A stretch of 64,000 nt of DNA from Homarus americanus (GCF_018991925.1 NW_024727688.1:62001-126000), one strand, 5' to 3'. Numbered from the stretch's first letter, positions 34,869 through 46,835 are shown. The notes: generated by a model from the letters alone, not told the origin. Program-made: numbers and translations.

Positions 34869-36557
34869 AACTTCCCCTGGCCCATTAGTCGTAATGCACT
34901 CCCCACACGGAAGCAATTCATTCTTGATATTACCTTCCAAGTATGACGGCGTATATCAGCCTGTGAACGTCGCCGATAGTCAGATGGAAATTACCAGCAG
35001 GAAGAGAGGCATTACAATGTGTTTTAATACAGTTGATTGTTATTTGTCGCTTTGATGTGAATTATTATAATCACACTTGTTTAAACTATGTTGGCTTTTA
35101 TACACACCTTCTAAATTGTAGTTATTTTTCTTTTTCATCTCAATAACGAGTTACTAAAGCCACGCGAGGCTCGTACATCTACTCCACACAACACCTGGAC
35201 GGACGGATGGTAAACAGTCTTCTTCTTATGTAAGTTTTCTAACCAGTCCTTCTTATTAACGGATAGAATAAACAGTAAATACATCTTCTTAACCTGTTTC
35301 ATGTGGAAAAACCTCAAGGAGTTTTACTGAAGAGAAAATGGATGTTCTTGTTTTACTTTTTTCTTCAGTTCCTCCAGAAAAAAAGAAAAAGAAAAGAAGA
35401 ATCCAACACCAGGCAGAACAGAATATCCCGATCTGATATAATAACAAATCCAAAAATACTAAAACATGGAAAGTTCAAGTGATTGTGAATTTTCAAAGAG
35501 CTTACCACAGTACAACACAAATCCATTATACCAGCTTCAGTCTTATAAATAACTTAGATTAAACTTTTATTTCCCCTTTTTTTTTATTTCACTTCATCTT
35601 TTTCCTACGGTAACATGTGATGGCCATTAACAAAAACACACACACACAAAATAAAAAGATACGTTGGCCAGGATTTTACAGTAGAAGTTAAACAAAAAAT
35701 AAAAGCAGTTTTAAACGAATCATTGAATAAAACAAGTGACCAAAAATACTTTGCACACCGCTCCTTTGATATTAAGAGATGAATAAAAACAAAAATATGG
35801 CTAATATCCAAAAATGACTCGAGCTGTTACTCAAACCCTTCACTATCACCAACGATCTTCATCCTTGACGTTACAATAAATGAATAAATACATAAATAAA
35901 TAAATAAATCCACTAACCCCCACCTTGACATATACCAGTTTCTACCTATATAAATTTAAAAAAAAAAAAGTTTCTACCTATATCGCTTAAACTAAACAAC
36001 ATAAATATGATATAAATTACCTTTTTAATAAGTTGACGGCAGAGTACACAGTAACTCCAATACGATATGTCAGTACAGCGTAACATTGTACAAGCTTTGA
36101 TTCACCTCAGTACCTTGATGTTATCATCGCTAGGTCTCCGGTACTGGCGGGTCAGCAGTGTCAACAAACTTACTACATGCATAAAAAATATATACAAAAA
36201 ACTGCTCCCGGACGAATCAAAGCCTAGGGGTCTTTTTTACCAATTAATATTTATTTAAGTTTTGAAGAATTAGTAATGTTTCTAACTTTGAAATCTGAGT
36301 TAAGGTGACCATAAAAAAAATCTGTTTAAGTTGTAAATTTTAACTTAGGAATATTAAACCAATTTTCCATCCCTAGAGTGTTTTTAAAGAATCACATGTG
36401 GGTACTTACTGTTGGTTAGATGCTTCTGTATGTCTGTCTGTCTGTCCCTCCGTCTTTCTGTCTTATTCCTTAGACTGGCACTGATCGCTCCGCCTGTAAA
36501 TATATAATCCAATGTTAGATTCAGAGGCTCAATGGTCAAATTAGTGTACAGTTCAAG
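34869..36557. other. Unique AT-rich DNA
   Basis: Minor features: (AAAT)n at 35876-35910, a duplicated GTTTCTACCTATAT phrase at about 35938 and 35969, and (CTGT)n at 36428-36447. No gene-like frame is present. Confidence 0.6.
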
Positions 36558-36847
36558 TCAACATTCCTTCGACACTCATGGCAACACCTGGCACCTACTG
36601 GAGGGTCATGGAGGTCAACACCTGGCACCTCCCTCGACACTCATGGCAACACCTGGCACCTACTGGAGGGTCATGGAGGTCAACATTCCTCGACACTGGG
36701 CAACACCCTGGCACCTATTGGAGGGTCATGGAGGTCAACATTCCTTCGACACTCATGGCAACACCTGGCACCTACTGGAGGGTCATGGAGGTCAACATTC
36801 CCTCGACACTCATGGCAACACCTGGCACCTACTGGAGGGTCATGGAG
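36558..36847. repeat. 57-bp minisatellite, five units
   Basis: Units contain CGACACTCATGGCAACACC, TGGCACCTACTGGAGGG and TCATGGAGGTCAACATTCC. Unit lengths are about 57, 65, 55, 57 and 56 bp. Although 57 is 19 codons and frames such as THGNTWHLLEGHGGQ repeat, the unit lengths break the frame, so it is non-coding. Confidence 0.95.
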
Positions 36848-36985
36848 TTAAGGAAGAATGCGATTTTTATATCAACTCCGTCAGATTTTTTTTCTCTATT
36901 ATAAAATGTTTTAAAAGTAAATTTGTTCTTGATATTAGAGCAGTGACATATAAGACCCACAAGAAGATGCAGGATGTTGTGAAGT

Positions 36986-37033
36986 GGTGAGTGAGTGAGG
37001 TGAGTGAGTGAGTGAGGTGAGTGAGTGAGGTGA
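36986..37033. repeat. (GTGA)n with GGTGA interruptions
   Basis: GTGAGTGAGTGAGGTGA-type units, three rounds. Confidence 0.93.
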
Positions 37034-37784
37034 TTGTATACAGTTGTGAAGTATCGAGGGAATATTGTTGGAATTGTTTACATACACAAAACACAGTCGA
37101 ACACTTCCACAACATCACGGTATCCATATAGAAATATCACCTCACACTGAAAACTAAGAAAATTAAAGATTACGAGTAAAGTTAGAGCAGCGTAACTAAA
37201 TATTGACTGAAATCTCTTGAAAATCGGACTTTGACTCAGGTCTTAATAGAGATATATAGACATGGCAATTATGATTAGCCTTGGTCCAGGTACCCACAAG
37301 ATTATCAGACAGAATAACGAAACACCTATCCATATTAATCCATATATGGCAAGAGGAACACATTGGAGATTATACTCTTAACAGTATTATTAACTTCCAT
37401 CATTAAGGAACAACAAAATTATAAGAAAAGAAAAATTTAATGCAGTATGGTAGTATAGCTAAGGAAAATGTCTTAATTTTTAGTATTTTTGGGGGTAATT
37501 TTGTTTGTGATTAAAGACCATAGTTGTTGAAACACAAAAATACACAAAATTAACAACCTTTTGTCTCTTATATTCACCATCATATTTTTTTATCGTGTTC
37601 TATTTTTTATATTCGCCATTATCACCCATTATGGTAAGGGTTATTGTTCCTCGTCCTCCACACGCTTTATACATTCACGTACAGTAGAGGGACAGGTGGG
37701 GCGGTCCTGGACGTCCTCAATTAAACGTAGTACCAGAGACGTCTAATATGTACCATAGTCGATTGCACAAACTGAATGTGTGTT
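37034..37784. other. Unique AT-rich DNA
   Basis: No repeat array and no gene-like frame. Confidence 0.6.
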
Positions 37785-37998
37785 TCAACCCTCGGCTCAG
37801 TGGTACCGTCAGCTGGCTACTATCAGGGTTCTTGAGGAGTGTTCGGAGGGTGTTGGCTCGACTCCTCATCTGACGCCGTGGTAAATCCAGGTAATGCTAA
37901 ATCTTGAACAACACTTTCAACTTAATCGGTATGTGGGTGGCCAGTCTGCGAACGTAAATTTTTCACAATCGGAAATAAAATTCAAATTCAATTCAAAT
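37785..37998 (+). mobile_element. tRNA-promoter SINE-like copy with ATTCAA tail
   Basis: A-box-like GGCTCAGTGGTACC (37794-37807) and B-box-like GGCTCGACTCC (37855-37865) lie about 50 bp apart. A ~115-bp body follows and the element ends in an AAATAAAATTCAAATTCAATTCAAATT-type A-rich short-tandem tail (37974-37998). Head, body and simple tail together fit a tRNA-derived SINE. No clean tRNA fold was found by eye. Confidence 0.55.
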
Positions 37999-38349
37999 TA
38001 ATGACATGTATTCAGGAACAACAGCTCACGTACAAATTCAGGTATAGGTAAGTACATGTAACATAATTTCCACAAGGTAGTATTATCAGTTTTATCGACA
38101 CGACGAATCAAACTATCATAACAGTTTTGTAAAGGAGGAACACCATAAACGAGTTTTAATACACTGACTGACACTACACACATGTTCAAGAGGAAAGCAG
38201 ATATAGATCTTACATACTCATGTTTATTAAGTGATTCAGACGACTGCCGTAAACAAGATCTGGCGCCTGAGTTTCCGTGGCAATTAGAGGAGTTATGCAG
38301 AGAATGAAGGGATAGAAACATAGCAGAAGTAAAGTAACTGAAGGCGACA

Positions 38350-38382
38350 AATTGTAGTAATAATAATAATAATAAAAATAAA
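38350..38382. repeat. Imperfect (AAT)n
   Basis: AATAATAATAATAATAAAAATAAA. Confidence 0.92.
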
Positions 38383-38777
38383 TGGTTCTTTTTCCATGTA
38401 CAGCTGCAGCACCGACAAGAGCAACAGATGTAACGCTGGTAAACCACAACAGAGAATGAGGAAAGTTGGAGAATCAAGTTGATGTTAATGAGACTTAACA
38501 CTTAAACAACTTGTAATATATACAATAATTGTGTCGAACGCTTCACGTTTAAGTATGCAACACAAGCAAACATAATGCAAGATCTTTATCGACGTCTTCC
38601 GCTGGGATAAAGTGCTCGGTACCCTAAAACAACCAACTCATGTCCTGTTCCGGGGTACAACACGGTGTACCTATCACTTAGTTAAGAGCAATATCATAAT
38701 AAAAGAACAAAACACGTCTGGGTCATGAAATACCTCAAGATCAACAAAGATTATCAACATTGCCTGGAATCATGATA

Positions 38778-38848
38778 AATATACACAGGGCATTATGTAT
38801 GACAGGGTAATATACACAGGGCATTATGTATGATAGGGTAATATACAC
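38778..38848. repeat. 31-bp tandem duplication
   Basis: Two 31-bp units beginning AATATACACAGGGCATTATG differ at one base (GACAGGGT/GATAGGGT), then a 9-bp stub. Confidence 0.95.
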
Positions 38849-39934
38849 CCGAGAGACTATCGTGAATAAATGTTATGTCTACCTCAGAGTTTGAACGTAA
38901 TTACTCCGTTGGCCATTTCGTAACCAACACAAAATAAAACATACTGAATTAGAACGTCTCTGTTGGGAAGGAACATTTATTACGAAGAATTGTTATTAAT
39001 ACGCGCCATAACGTCTCCCTTTACCCAGGTCAACAATATTTTTCTTTTGTTAAATGTCTTGTTTACATGATCAGCTGACTGGATAACACTCGCATGACTC
39101 TAACATCTAAAATACAGGTAATTAGGCCTTGCCATGCCCCCAGTTTCTTTGCTCCTGGTCGCTTGTGATTATATTACGACACAAAAGAAACAATGAAAAG
39201 TAAATAAGACAAGTCATCGAGAACAGCCGTGGGATAACTATTAAGAAATAATTACAGTAGAGAGATTTGAACGAAGGGCTGGATTATGACTGAAGTAAAC
39301 ACGAGGATTAATATACGTTTATTTTTTCATTGGCTAGATTGTGAAGAGTAAACAAAGGCTTCATACCTATTATAATAAAAAGAACCGACTCTGTACTGGG
39401 TTGGGGGGTGCCACGTGTAGAGGATTGTCACCAGATTATTATCCTTCGTCGAGTGTGAGGTTATAACGATCACAACAAAAAGGCTTAGAGTCATTCTCGA
39501 CATCACTAAAAGATTGGGAAACTACGATAACTGATACTCTGAGAATGGGGTAGAGGTTGTGTTATTGTAAATCCACAGAGTTATTTAACATAAACAGAGT
39601 CAGCACCAATAACACACACACTGACTCTTATTATCTAGAATAAATTATTGAAAGACAACACAGTAACAACATTTCTGACATCAATTACAGAACTTACTGT
39701 ATATAGATTTCCAAGTCAAATTAATTAAAATACATTAGCTCGTAGTGGCTCTGTTGCTCAATAACAGTGGGAGAGTTAAAGGTAAAGGCGATGACCAACA
39801 ACACATCTACAGTAGAGTTATGAAGGAGAGCAACAGAGAGGACCTGAGTACTGCATCACGGCCAGTCACAATATTCCTTAAAAATGTCTTACAGCCACTT
39901 AATTGATCCTCTTCATGCTAGTATTAATTCTACA

Positions 39935-39937
<3 letters not shown>
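38849..39937. other. Unique DNA, no gene seen
   Basis: Ordinary AT-rich sequence. Confidence 0.6.

Positions 39938-39987
<50 letters not shown>
39938..39987. repeat. (TA)n microsatellite
   Basis: 25 pure TA units. Confidence 0.98.
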
Positions 39988-39989
<2 letters not shown>

Positions 39990-40201
39990 TTTTAGCTAAC
40001 TCCACGAAACCGGCTCAGGTCATCGCACAGTAATCTGCTAAGCGAATTTCCCCGGAGGGTTCGAGCAGTAAAACTTAACTTTTCCACTGGAAATGATCAG
40101 CCAAGACTGGAATAAAACTTTCAAAATACAACCAAGTTTTTCCCGTCGTTATCTAACTCCTTTCTTACCCAGATATACTGTACTACACCGCCTCCGCTCT
40201 T

Positions 40202-40267
40202 CCAATGATCTTAAGCGAACGAAGAAAGAAATCTTAACGTGGGAGAAGACTTGAAGAAGCTATAAAA
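40202..40267 (+). promoter_or_regulatory. CCAAT plus TATAAAA promoter-like pair
   Basis: CCAAT at 40202-40206 and TATAAAA at 40261-40267, about 55 bp apart, which is the usual order for an RNA polymerase II core promoter. A transcript would start near 40290 and reach the GTAAGT donor-like site at 40486. This is inferred from short motifs only. Confidence 0.22.
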
Positions 40268-40300
40268 TAATAAGACACACCAATACACGTCAAGACAATT

Positions 40301-40485
40301 GTGAATTCTGGTGGGAAAAAGACACCACCATTGTTTGGTGTGAGGCGGCCGGCTGGTAACGGTTATTGGCTACTGAGTAACAGTAACTCCTCACATGGTA
40401 ATGAGACGACGAGTTCCAGAGGTGATGCCCAGTTCCAACTTACTCCTGAGGGCGCCATCACCTTCAGGAATTATTCTCCAGTACT
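40301..40485 (+). CDS. Candidate first exon, unrecognised
   Basis: An open stretch between a promoter-like CCAAT/TATAAAA pair and a perfect donor hexamer GTAAGT (40486-40491). One frame reads GDAQFQLTPEGAITFRNYSP near its end and has NSS/NET N-glycosylation-type sites, but starts at GTG. Another begins at an ATG (40395) as MVMRRRVPEVMPSSNLLLR. It cannot be decided which frame, if any, is used. No downstream exon was found. Confidence 0.2.
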
Positions 40486-40491
40486 GTAAGT

Positions 40492-41406
40492 TAATCCCTA
40501 AGGCAAGATTTGTTTTTATGAATACACTTAAAGATAACATCAGCTCTAAGACGTACAATTATTTGAGACTTATTCACCAGGAGTTTAAGTTAATTCCAAG
40601 TAAAAAAAATTCCATTAATTATTTTCCTCAAGTGAAAGTAAATTCCAAGAGCAAACCTCCCAAAGACTAATTATCCAGCAAGTTATTTCAAATCAGAGAA
40701 TTGTCAGTAATTATTAACGAGTAGTGTAAATAAATTCTAATGGCTAGTGGGTTTAAATGATTATTCTTAAGGACTATAATTACTGCTCTGGCCAACAATT
40801 CTCAAGACTCCTCCTCCGGCACTCCAAGTTATTCTTAAGAACACCAATTTTTTTTCTAAGAATCATTATCAAGGAAAGTCTCAATCGTCACATGTGTATT
40901 TGGTAGTTGATAATTACCATGTTATTTTTACTTTACTAATAAGTGAAATATAATACAATCACAAATCACCTATGTATCAGGTGGTTGACGCGTAGCTCAC
41001 TATAAAGCATAAAAATAACATAACAATCACAAGCATTCTGTAATTGTCGTAAACACATATGTTATTTACCTTTATAACAACTAGGAAAAAAAACTACATA
41101 TGTGTTATCTGGTACATGTAATTAACCTTATGAACATATCAAAAATTAATCCACATATGTATTTCCCGATGTTAAAACACATATGTTATTTACCTGACGA
41201 CAAGAAAATTAAAAACCTCACCTGTATATATTTGACGATTATCACAGAACACATATTATTATTTACCTTCTTAGCCACTGAACCGCAACGAGAACACAAG
41301 GTTCCTATCAGAGACTCGTGGCTTTTACCTGTTTATATTTTAATTAACAGAAACGAGTAATGACTATAAAGGTAATTAGAGAGAGAAACATTTAGGTTAA
41401 GTTAGG
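40492..41406. other. Unique AT-rich DNA
   Basis: Phrases built on ACACATATGTTATTTACC recur at about 41053, 41177 and 41250 (with losses) and suggest a decayed ~70-120-bp repeat. No gene is called. Confidence 0.5.
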
Positions 41407-41586
41407 GTCGAGAACAACTGACTGACTGATGCTCTAGAATAAGTGATTGACTGACTGAGGCTCGAGAACAAGTTACCGAGTGACTGAATGACTGTCTTAA
41501 GATCGAGGACAAGTGACTGACTGAGTGACTGACTAAAGATCGAGGACAAGTGACTGACTGACTGACTGACTGACTGAGGCTCGAAA
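41407..41586. repeat. (GACT)n minisatellite, ~40-55-bp units
   Basis: Four to five units made of CTCGAGAACAAGT or GATCGAGGACAAGT followed by GACTGACTGA of varying number. The minus frame SVSQSLSQS is this array. Confidence 0.9.
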
Positions 41587-42470
41587 TAGTCCAAACATCA
41601 CTGGAGAAACATTTTATAACATGTTTATCGCCTACAAGTAACCATAAAACACATCTCCTTGGTGTTATTGTCGCCAGAAAATGAAAACTTTCTCCATAAA
41701 AAAGAAATAAAGAGAAACACAGCTTCTCTTCTTGTTCAAATGAGAAAGATATTTATTACTTAACTTTGTCAGCACTGAGACCGACCCACCCACCCACCCA
41801 CTGACTGACTGACTGGGGGATTTTTTTCTCATTCATACCTAACTTTCTTCACTAATGCAGCTTTGAAATTAGTCACCTTTGATATGTGATAATTATACAG
41901 GAATATTTTGTCATAACTATCAAGATCCGAGTCAATATTTCTCCCTGGTAAAAAAATAAATCCTTCCCTGGAGATTTTTCCCTAACGAGTTTTAACCATA
42001 ATCCTCTTGTTTATTTCCCCGATTTACCTGTGATTAAAATAATAATTATATAGAAGTAAAAATAAATACATATAATCTCATCGTAATTCGAAATATTGAC
42101 GGTACTTCGAAATTGTTCATATAAAGTGACTGAACAACACCGAGTGACGCAATAAGGTTACTGAAATTGGGTAAACTATTTCACTTTAACTTTGCCAGAG
42201 CCTCGATTCTCAAAAGGTCTGGTACGATGAATATTCCCTTGTAAGTGTAGAAGCAAGACTGCCCCTAAGATGGTTAATTTACAAACTAAACCATAATAAA
42301 CAACGTCTAGAAACACCATTAAAATCACATTGAGATTCTAACTGAAGTGTCTATGATAACAGAGCAACAGTTAAGAGACTAAATTAAGTTAGAGTTTCTT
42401 TATCATATAGGAACCTTTGTGAATCAGTTCCCAGAATACAATAACAGGCGATCTACTCGACACTGTAAGC
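41587..42470. other. Unique DNA with a (CCCA)n-(CTGA)n patch
   Basis: Short compound repeat at 41783-41817. Otherwise nothing is seen. Confidence 0.6.
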
Positions 42471-42472
42471 AC

Positions 42473-42680
42473 CTGTCTCTCCCTCTCTCCCTCCTTCTCT
42501 CTCTAACTCTCTCTCTCTCTCACTCTCTCTTTCATTCCTCACCCACGTCCCCTCTCTTTTTATTACTAGTTCTCCCCTTTTCAATTCCGAACTGACCTCA
42601 TCCTTTCCCCCTTTCTTCTCACTTCCATCCTGTCTCATTTAACTCCTTTTATCTTCATTCTCATTCCTCTCCCACTTCTA
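42473..42680. repeat. (CT)n-rich polypyrimidine tract
   Basis: Imperfect (CT)n at 42475-42535 followed by C/T-rich DNA. Confidence 0.88.
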
Positions 42681-42693
42681 TTTTCTATATTTT

Positions 42694-43194
42694 TTACCCA
42701 TAACTTTCGTTTTTTCTTTCCGACATTTTAATTTTCCTCGGCCTTCTTGTTGCACCAAACACAATCTTCGTCGACATTCCCATATTTTCCTCTTCCTTCC
42801 CTGCACCTTTTATGTCCCTTCTAATGCCTCCTACCCCTTTTTCCCCCTCCCTCATCATCTTTCCCCAGGAGCCCCGTGAAATTGCTTCTTTTTGTATATC
42901 TTTAGAAACTCTGCATCGGCCATTTGACGCGCTCCAGCTTATCTCCGACAGACTCTCAAACTTACATACATGATCCCGGCTCAGGTATGACTTAATGGGG
43001 CAGGTGTAAAAGTGATTACCACATAGGTGTTCATAATAAGAACTTGGCTGGTCGCTCCATGTGGGTGTTTTGATGAGATGTTCTGCTATATCAGAATTAT
43101 CCACTCTGGGCCTTAAATCCCTTGACAATAAGACCCAGTGTTGTCTGCATATTATGAAGGAAATTATCCGCGTGTAAGATCTTCCCTGGGCAAG
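42694..43194 (-). CDS. 166-codon open frame with exon-like part, unrecognised
   Basis: The minus frame is open from just after a stop (TGA at 43195-43197) to a stop at 42694-42696. Its first ~75 codons are of ordinary composition: VDNSDIAEHLIKTPTWSDQP, then SSYYEHLCGNHFYTCPIK. It contains no ATG in that part, so it could only be an internal exon. Splice-like ends exist: acceptor CTTGCCCAG before 43185 (weak pyrimidine tract) and a perfect donor GTAAGT on the minus strand (plus 42960-42965), giving a 220-bp exon (42966-43185) of 73 codons, phase 0 to 1. The right half is Arg/Lys/Gly/Glu-rich, read from polypyrimidine DNA, and probably not coding. No family is recognised with confidence. It could be a transposon-derived fragment. 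Confidence 0.3.
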   Translation of the reverse strand, partial: LAQGRSYTRIISFIICRQHWVLLSRDLRPRVDNSDIAEHLIKTPTWSDQPSSYYEHLCGNHFYTCPIKSYLSRDHVCKFESLSEISWSASNGRCRVSKDIQKEAISRGSWGKMMREGEKGVGGIRRDIKGAGKEEENMGMSTKIVFGATRRPRKIKMSERKNESYG

Positions 43195-43197
43195 TCA

Positions 43198-43900
43198 GTG
43201 ATCACGTCGCATAGCTCTTCTCCGAGACGCTAATCTGGCGTGGGGAGCGTCTGGCGGGGGGATAATGCAAGCAGAGTGGAGCGGCTGCCTGACGTTTATC
43301 ACTGGCGGAGTATTGTATAGTGGAACACACACACACACACACCTGCACGCTCCGACGACCACTGTGTTACCTGCCCCACTACACCAAGATAATGTGTAGT
43401 GTTTAGTCGTGATGAAATGATAAACCAAATATATGGAAGTATTACAGGCTGAGGAAGTAACTAAATTGCTTCCCGGATGAACAATCTCCAAATGAAGCAA
43501 TCAAAGACAAGTTCAGAAATGGTGAAACAGAAAGGTAACGAAAACAGTAACACCTCATGAATTTAGGACTGATTCCCAGCTCTGACATCCACGGTGCTGT
43601 GAGTAATTCTAAGACGAAGATCACGTCATAAAGTGGTCTGAAACATGACTGCAGGGCACCGTGTTGTATTTAGTTACTTGTGATTAATCCCTGAAAACCC
43701 TTGTGGGTATTGATAAGCATCAGGCCATGAGAGACAGAGATGTAAGGTCTTTCTGGCACACTGAGGAAGCCTGTGATAAGTGGATAGCTTAGACCAAGGT
43801 TTCAGGATACTCACAACAAGTTAGGATGGTGATGGAGGAATGTAGGATTGTCGTGAGGTGAGAGAAGAGGGAGTGATATTATGGTAAGGGAGGAAGGAAG
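43198..43900. other. Unique DNA with short (AC)n
   Basis: (AC)n at 43325-43342. A moderately GC-rich patch at 43195-43320 has frames on the minus strand without recognisable content. Confidence 0.55.
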
Positions 43901-44060
43901 GAGTGGAAGGAATGGAGGAGTGGGAGGAGTGGGAGGAACTGAGGAGTGGGAGGAAGGGAGGAGTGGGAGGAAGGGAGGAGTGGGAGGAAGGGAGGAGTGG
44001 GAGGAGGGTAGGAGTCGGTGGCAGGGAGGAATGGAAGGAAAGAAGGAGTGAGAAAGGGGG
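43890..44060. repeat. 18-bp GAGGAGTGGGAGGAAGGG minisatellite
   Basis: About five clear units (43915-44010) with purine-rich flanks. Confidence 0.92.
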
Positions 44061-44129
44061 AGGCGGTCAAAGGTGGCAATACATCACAGTAATTAGGTCC
44101 TAACAAGGGCGGCAGTGAAGGAGAGAGCG

Positions 44130-44154
44130 ACACACACACACACACACACACACA
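44130..44154. repeat. (AC)n microsatellite
   Basis: 12 units. Confidence 0.97.
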
Positions 44155-44386
44155 AAATAATGTTCATTGTACCTGAGATAAATGCCCTCTGAATTATTCG
44201 TCACACTTTAAGATAATAACAAGAGATGAAAGAGGCCGCAGTAGCTACCCCTTGATGACCACACACCCTAAACTACCCACTACCACCTCTTTAACCTTAC
44301 CCCCTACTAGCCACAACTACCCCTTCCCTTGTCCCTACAGACCCCCTCACCCCTCTTCTTACCCCCCTCCTCACCCTCATAAAACA

Positions 44387-44411
44387 TCTCTCTCTCTCTC
44401 TCTCTCTCTCT
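44387..44411. repeat. (TC)n microsatellite
   Basis: 12 units within C/T-rich DNA (44250-44450). Confidence 0.96.
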
Positions 44412-44514
44412 GTCTCAACCATTCACCACCTCCAGCTATTCTTATGGTTTAATTTCAGTCATTACAAAATTATAATCAAGGTCCATGCAAGTCTCTCTCT
44501 TTCTCTCTTAGTTT

Positions 44515-44700
44515 ATCACCATCTCCCTCCCTTCCTTACCCAATCCGCCATTCTCTCCCCTTCCCTCATCCCTCCCCATCATTCCCTCCTTCCGTTACTC
44601 TTCCTCCTCAACTCCTTTCCCCTATCCCTCCCGGTTCACTTCCTCCCTCTCACCCTCACTCACCTCTTCCCTCTCACTCACTCACCCACTCACTCACTCC
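44515..44700. repeat. Polypyrimidine (CCCT)/(CACT) tract
   Basis: C/T-rich plus strand ending in CACTCACTCACCCACTCACT. Confidence 0.85.
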
Positions 44701-45315
44701 CTAATGTACCAAACGATATTTTTTTCCAACTCTCCACATGCTGAAGCTAACACAGGCCTGAGGGACTCCACCAAACGTTCACCAGAAGGCTGTGTCGCGC
44801 GGCCCTGCCCTCCTGTTGTTGTCACTTGTAGCCGCTGTTATCCTACTGATTATTATGACACTCTCGGGGTGTCTTAGGGAATGGAAGAATTGGAGCCTTT
44901 ATCTGGTGGTTGTGGGAGTTAAAGAGAGGTAGTTTGAGAGAGGCAGACGGACAGATAGACAGACACAGAGAAAAAAAAATGAGAGACACAGACACATTGA
45001 AAGATGAGAGAGAGAGAGACAAACAGAAAAAGATCATCATAAACAAAAAACAGAACCTCAAACCTTCATACCTCAAGACATTAGGTTGATATTTAGAGAG
45101 AAGTGACCCCCCTGACCCCTCCCCCTCCCATGATAATATTCCCCTGGAGGATTCACACTGTTGCTTTACGCCCACATAACCACGTCTTTCCTGAGCTCCG
45201 CCGCTTTGTTATTTGTTCCAGGAATGACATCATTGTTTACGGCTCTGGTAATTAGGTTGTCTCCTGTAATTATTAGACGAAAGTCATAATATTGTATACA
45301 TTTTGTAAGTAATGA
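44701..45315. other. Unique DNA
   Basis: (AGAC)/(GAGA) patches near 44948-45020. No gene is seen. Confidence 0.6.
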
Positions 45316-45321
45316 GATTCT

Positions 45322-45422
45322 GAGGTAGGGGAGGGGAGGGAAGGGTAGGGAAGAGAGGGGGGATAAGGGAGGTAAGGTGGGGAGGGGGGATAGGGGGGAG
45401 GGAAGGGAGAGGGAGAAACTAG
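45322..45422. repeat. G-rich polypurine tract
   Basis: GGGGAGGG and GGGGGGATAAGG words with many G3+ runs, giving quadruplex potential. Confidence 0.9.
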
Positions 45423-45860
45423 GGGTGACTATAATATTTCTACTGGAGATTGACAAGACTATTAAGTTGATGTTGAAATGTCCAGCTTCTACAACTACTT
45501 AATTATCATATAAAAAAACAAAAAATAAACACGACGATCACAATCAAACTAAAACAGTGTAAAAACCCAGCCCCGTGGAGTTACTTTAATTGAGAAAGTG
45601 CTATCGCGCCTGACACGCACGGCAGGACCCAAATATTGGCTCTAGAATCATTCACTAAGTTGAAAAACATGAGGAAAGGATTTTAAATAAAAATTGCTTA
45701 TGAAAAGTGACCCAGACAAACCCATATAGCATCATATATCCCAGTAAAATCTGTTATATGAGGTTTTGAGAGAGAGAGAGAGAGAGAATGAAAATCTAGC
45801 GCCACCCCGTAAACCCACATTAAGGGTAACAGCAGCATAATCACTGCCACACTACCCCCT
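45423..45860. other. Unique DNA with (GA)n
   Basis: (GA)n at 45768-45787. No gene is seen. Confidence 0.6.
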
Positions 45861-46203
45861 AACATCACCACAAGCACCACTATTACACCAGCTACCACCA
45901 TCATAAGCACCACTATTACACCAGCTACCACCACCACAATCACCACTATTACACCAGCTACCACCATCATAAGCACCACTATTACAATTCAGCCACTTCA
46001 CCACAATCACCACCATACACCAGCTACCACCACCACAATCACCACTATTACACCAGCTATCACCACCACAATCACCACTATTACACCAGCTACCACCACC
46101 ACAAGCACCACTATTACACCAGCTATCACCACTACAATCACAACTATTACACCAGCTACCACCACCATAAGCACCACTATTACACCAGCTACCACCATCG
46201 CAA
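45861..46203. repeat. 33-bp ACC/ATTACACCAGCTACCACC minisatellite
   Basis: About ten units containing CACTATTACACCAGCTACC followed by ACCA-(C/T)-CA-(C/T)AA-(T/G)-CAC. One unit near 46005-46030 is shortened. The minus frame repeats SWCNSGAYGGG (33 bp is 11 codons). Unit irregularity and low complexity argue against a protein. Confidence 0.94.
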
Positions 46204-46740
46204 ACCACCCACATCACCTTTAAATGACCATCATCACAACCCAAAGTATTAGCATCATCACACCTACACCACACCTACACCACACACACGGCCGCTACCA
46301 GCATCACCACTATCAGTCAGTACCACCATTACTGCAACTAACATCACCACTACTAGCATCAGTAAGCGCCCGCATTATGGTAACTAGTATCACCGCTACC
46401 ACTACTAGCATCAGTACATCAGCAACCACCAGCATCATGACAACTAGCATCACCACTATCACTACTAGCATCAGCAAGCACCAGTAATATGGCAACTAGC
46501 ATCACCACTACCACCATCTTCATCACAACCACATCCACTACCAGCACCAGTAACCACCACTACAACTATCCCAATTACTACCATCACCTACCATCACCAC
46601 TACTACCACTAACCCCCATCTATCACCATCTGCACTGTAAACAAAAACACCACTACCGCCACTACTAACCTACATCAACAAGTACCACTACTACCACCAT
46701 CACCACAACAACTATCCAAAATCACAACTATCATCACCAT
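46204..46740. repeat. Degenerate ATCACCACTACTAGC tract
   Basis: Cryptic ATC/ACC/ACT triplets with a repeated GCATCACCACTAC(T/C)A-type phrase every 40-70 bp. A/C/T-rich plus strand with few G. Confidence 0.85.
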
Positions 46741-46835
46741 GGCAACGATACTCTAAAAAGATACCAAGCAGAAGCAAATACAGCAGTGGCAGCAGGAGAC
46801 GTAGAAGAGGGAGAGTGCATGGTAAGAGCAGGTCG

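Noticed and set aside
36532..36990. 152-codon frame with a 19-residue repeat
   Set aside because: The 57-bp units vary by 8 bp and by -2/-1 bp, so the frame is not maintained by selection.
37785..37880. Functional tRNA gene
   Set aside because: A and B boxes are present but no acceptor stem or anticodon arm could be paired. A SINE head is more likely.
42694..43194. Penelope-type GIY-YIG endonuclease fragment (IAEHLI, KEAIS words)
   Set aside because: Two short words match the general style of such proteins, but the CG..Y.G core and spacing are absent. Kept as unrecognised.
45852..46274. 140-codon Ser/Trp/Cys/Asn repeat protein on the minus strand
   Set aside because: It is translation of a 33-bp ACC/ATC minisatellite with irregular units. 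No signal peptide or unique domain.
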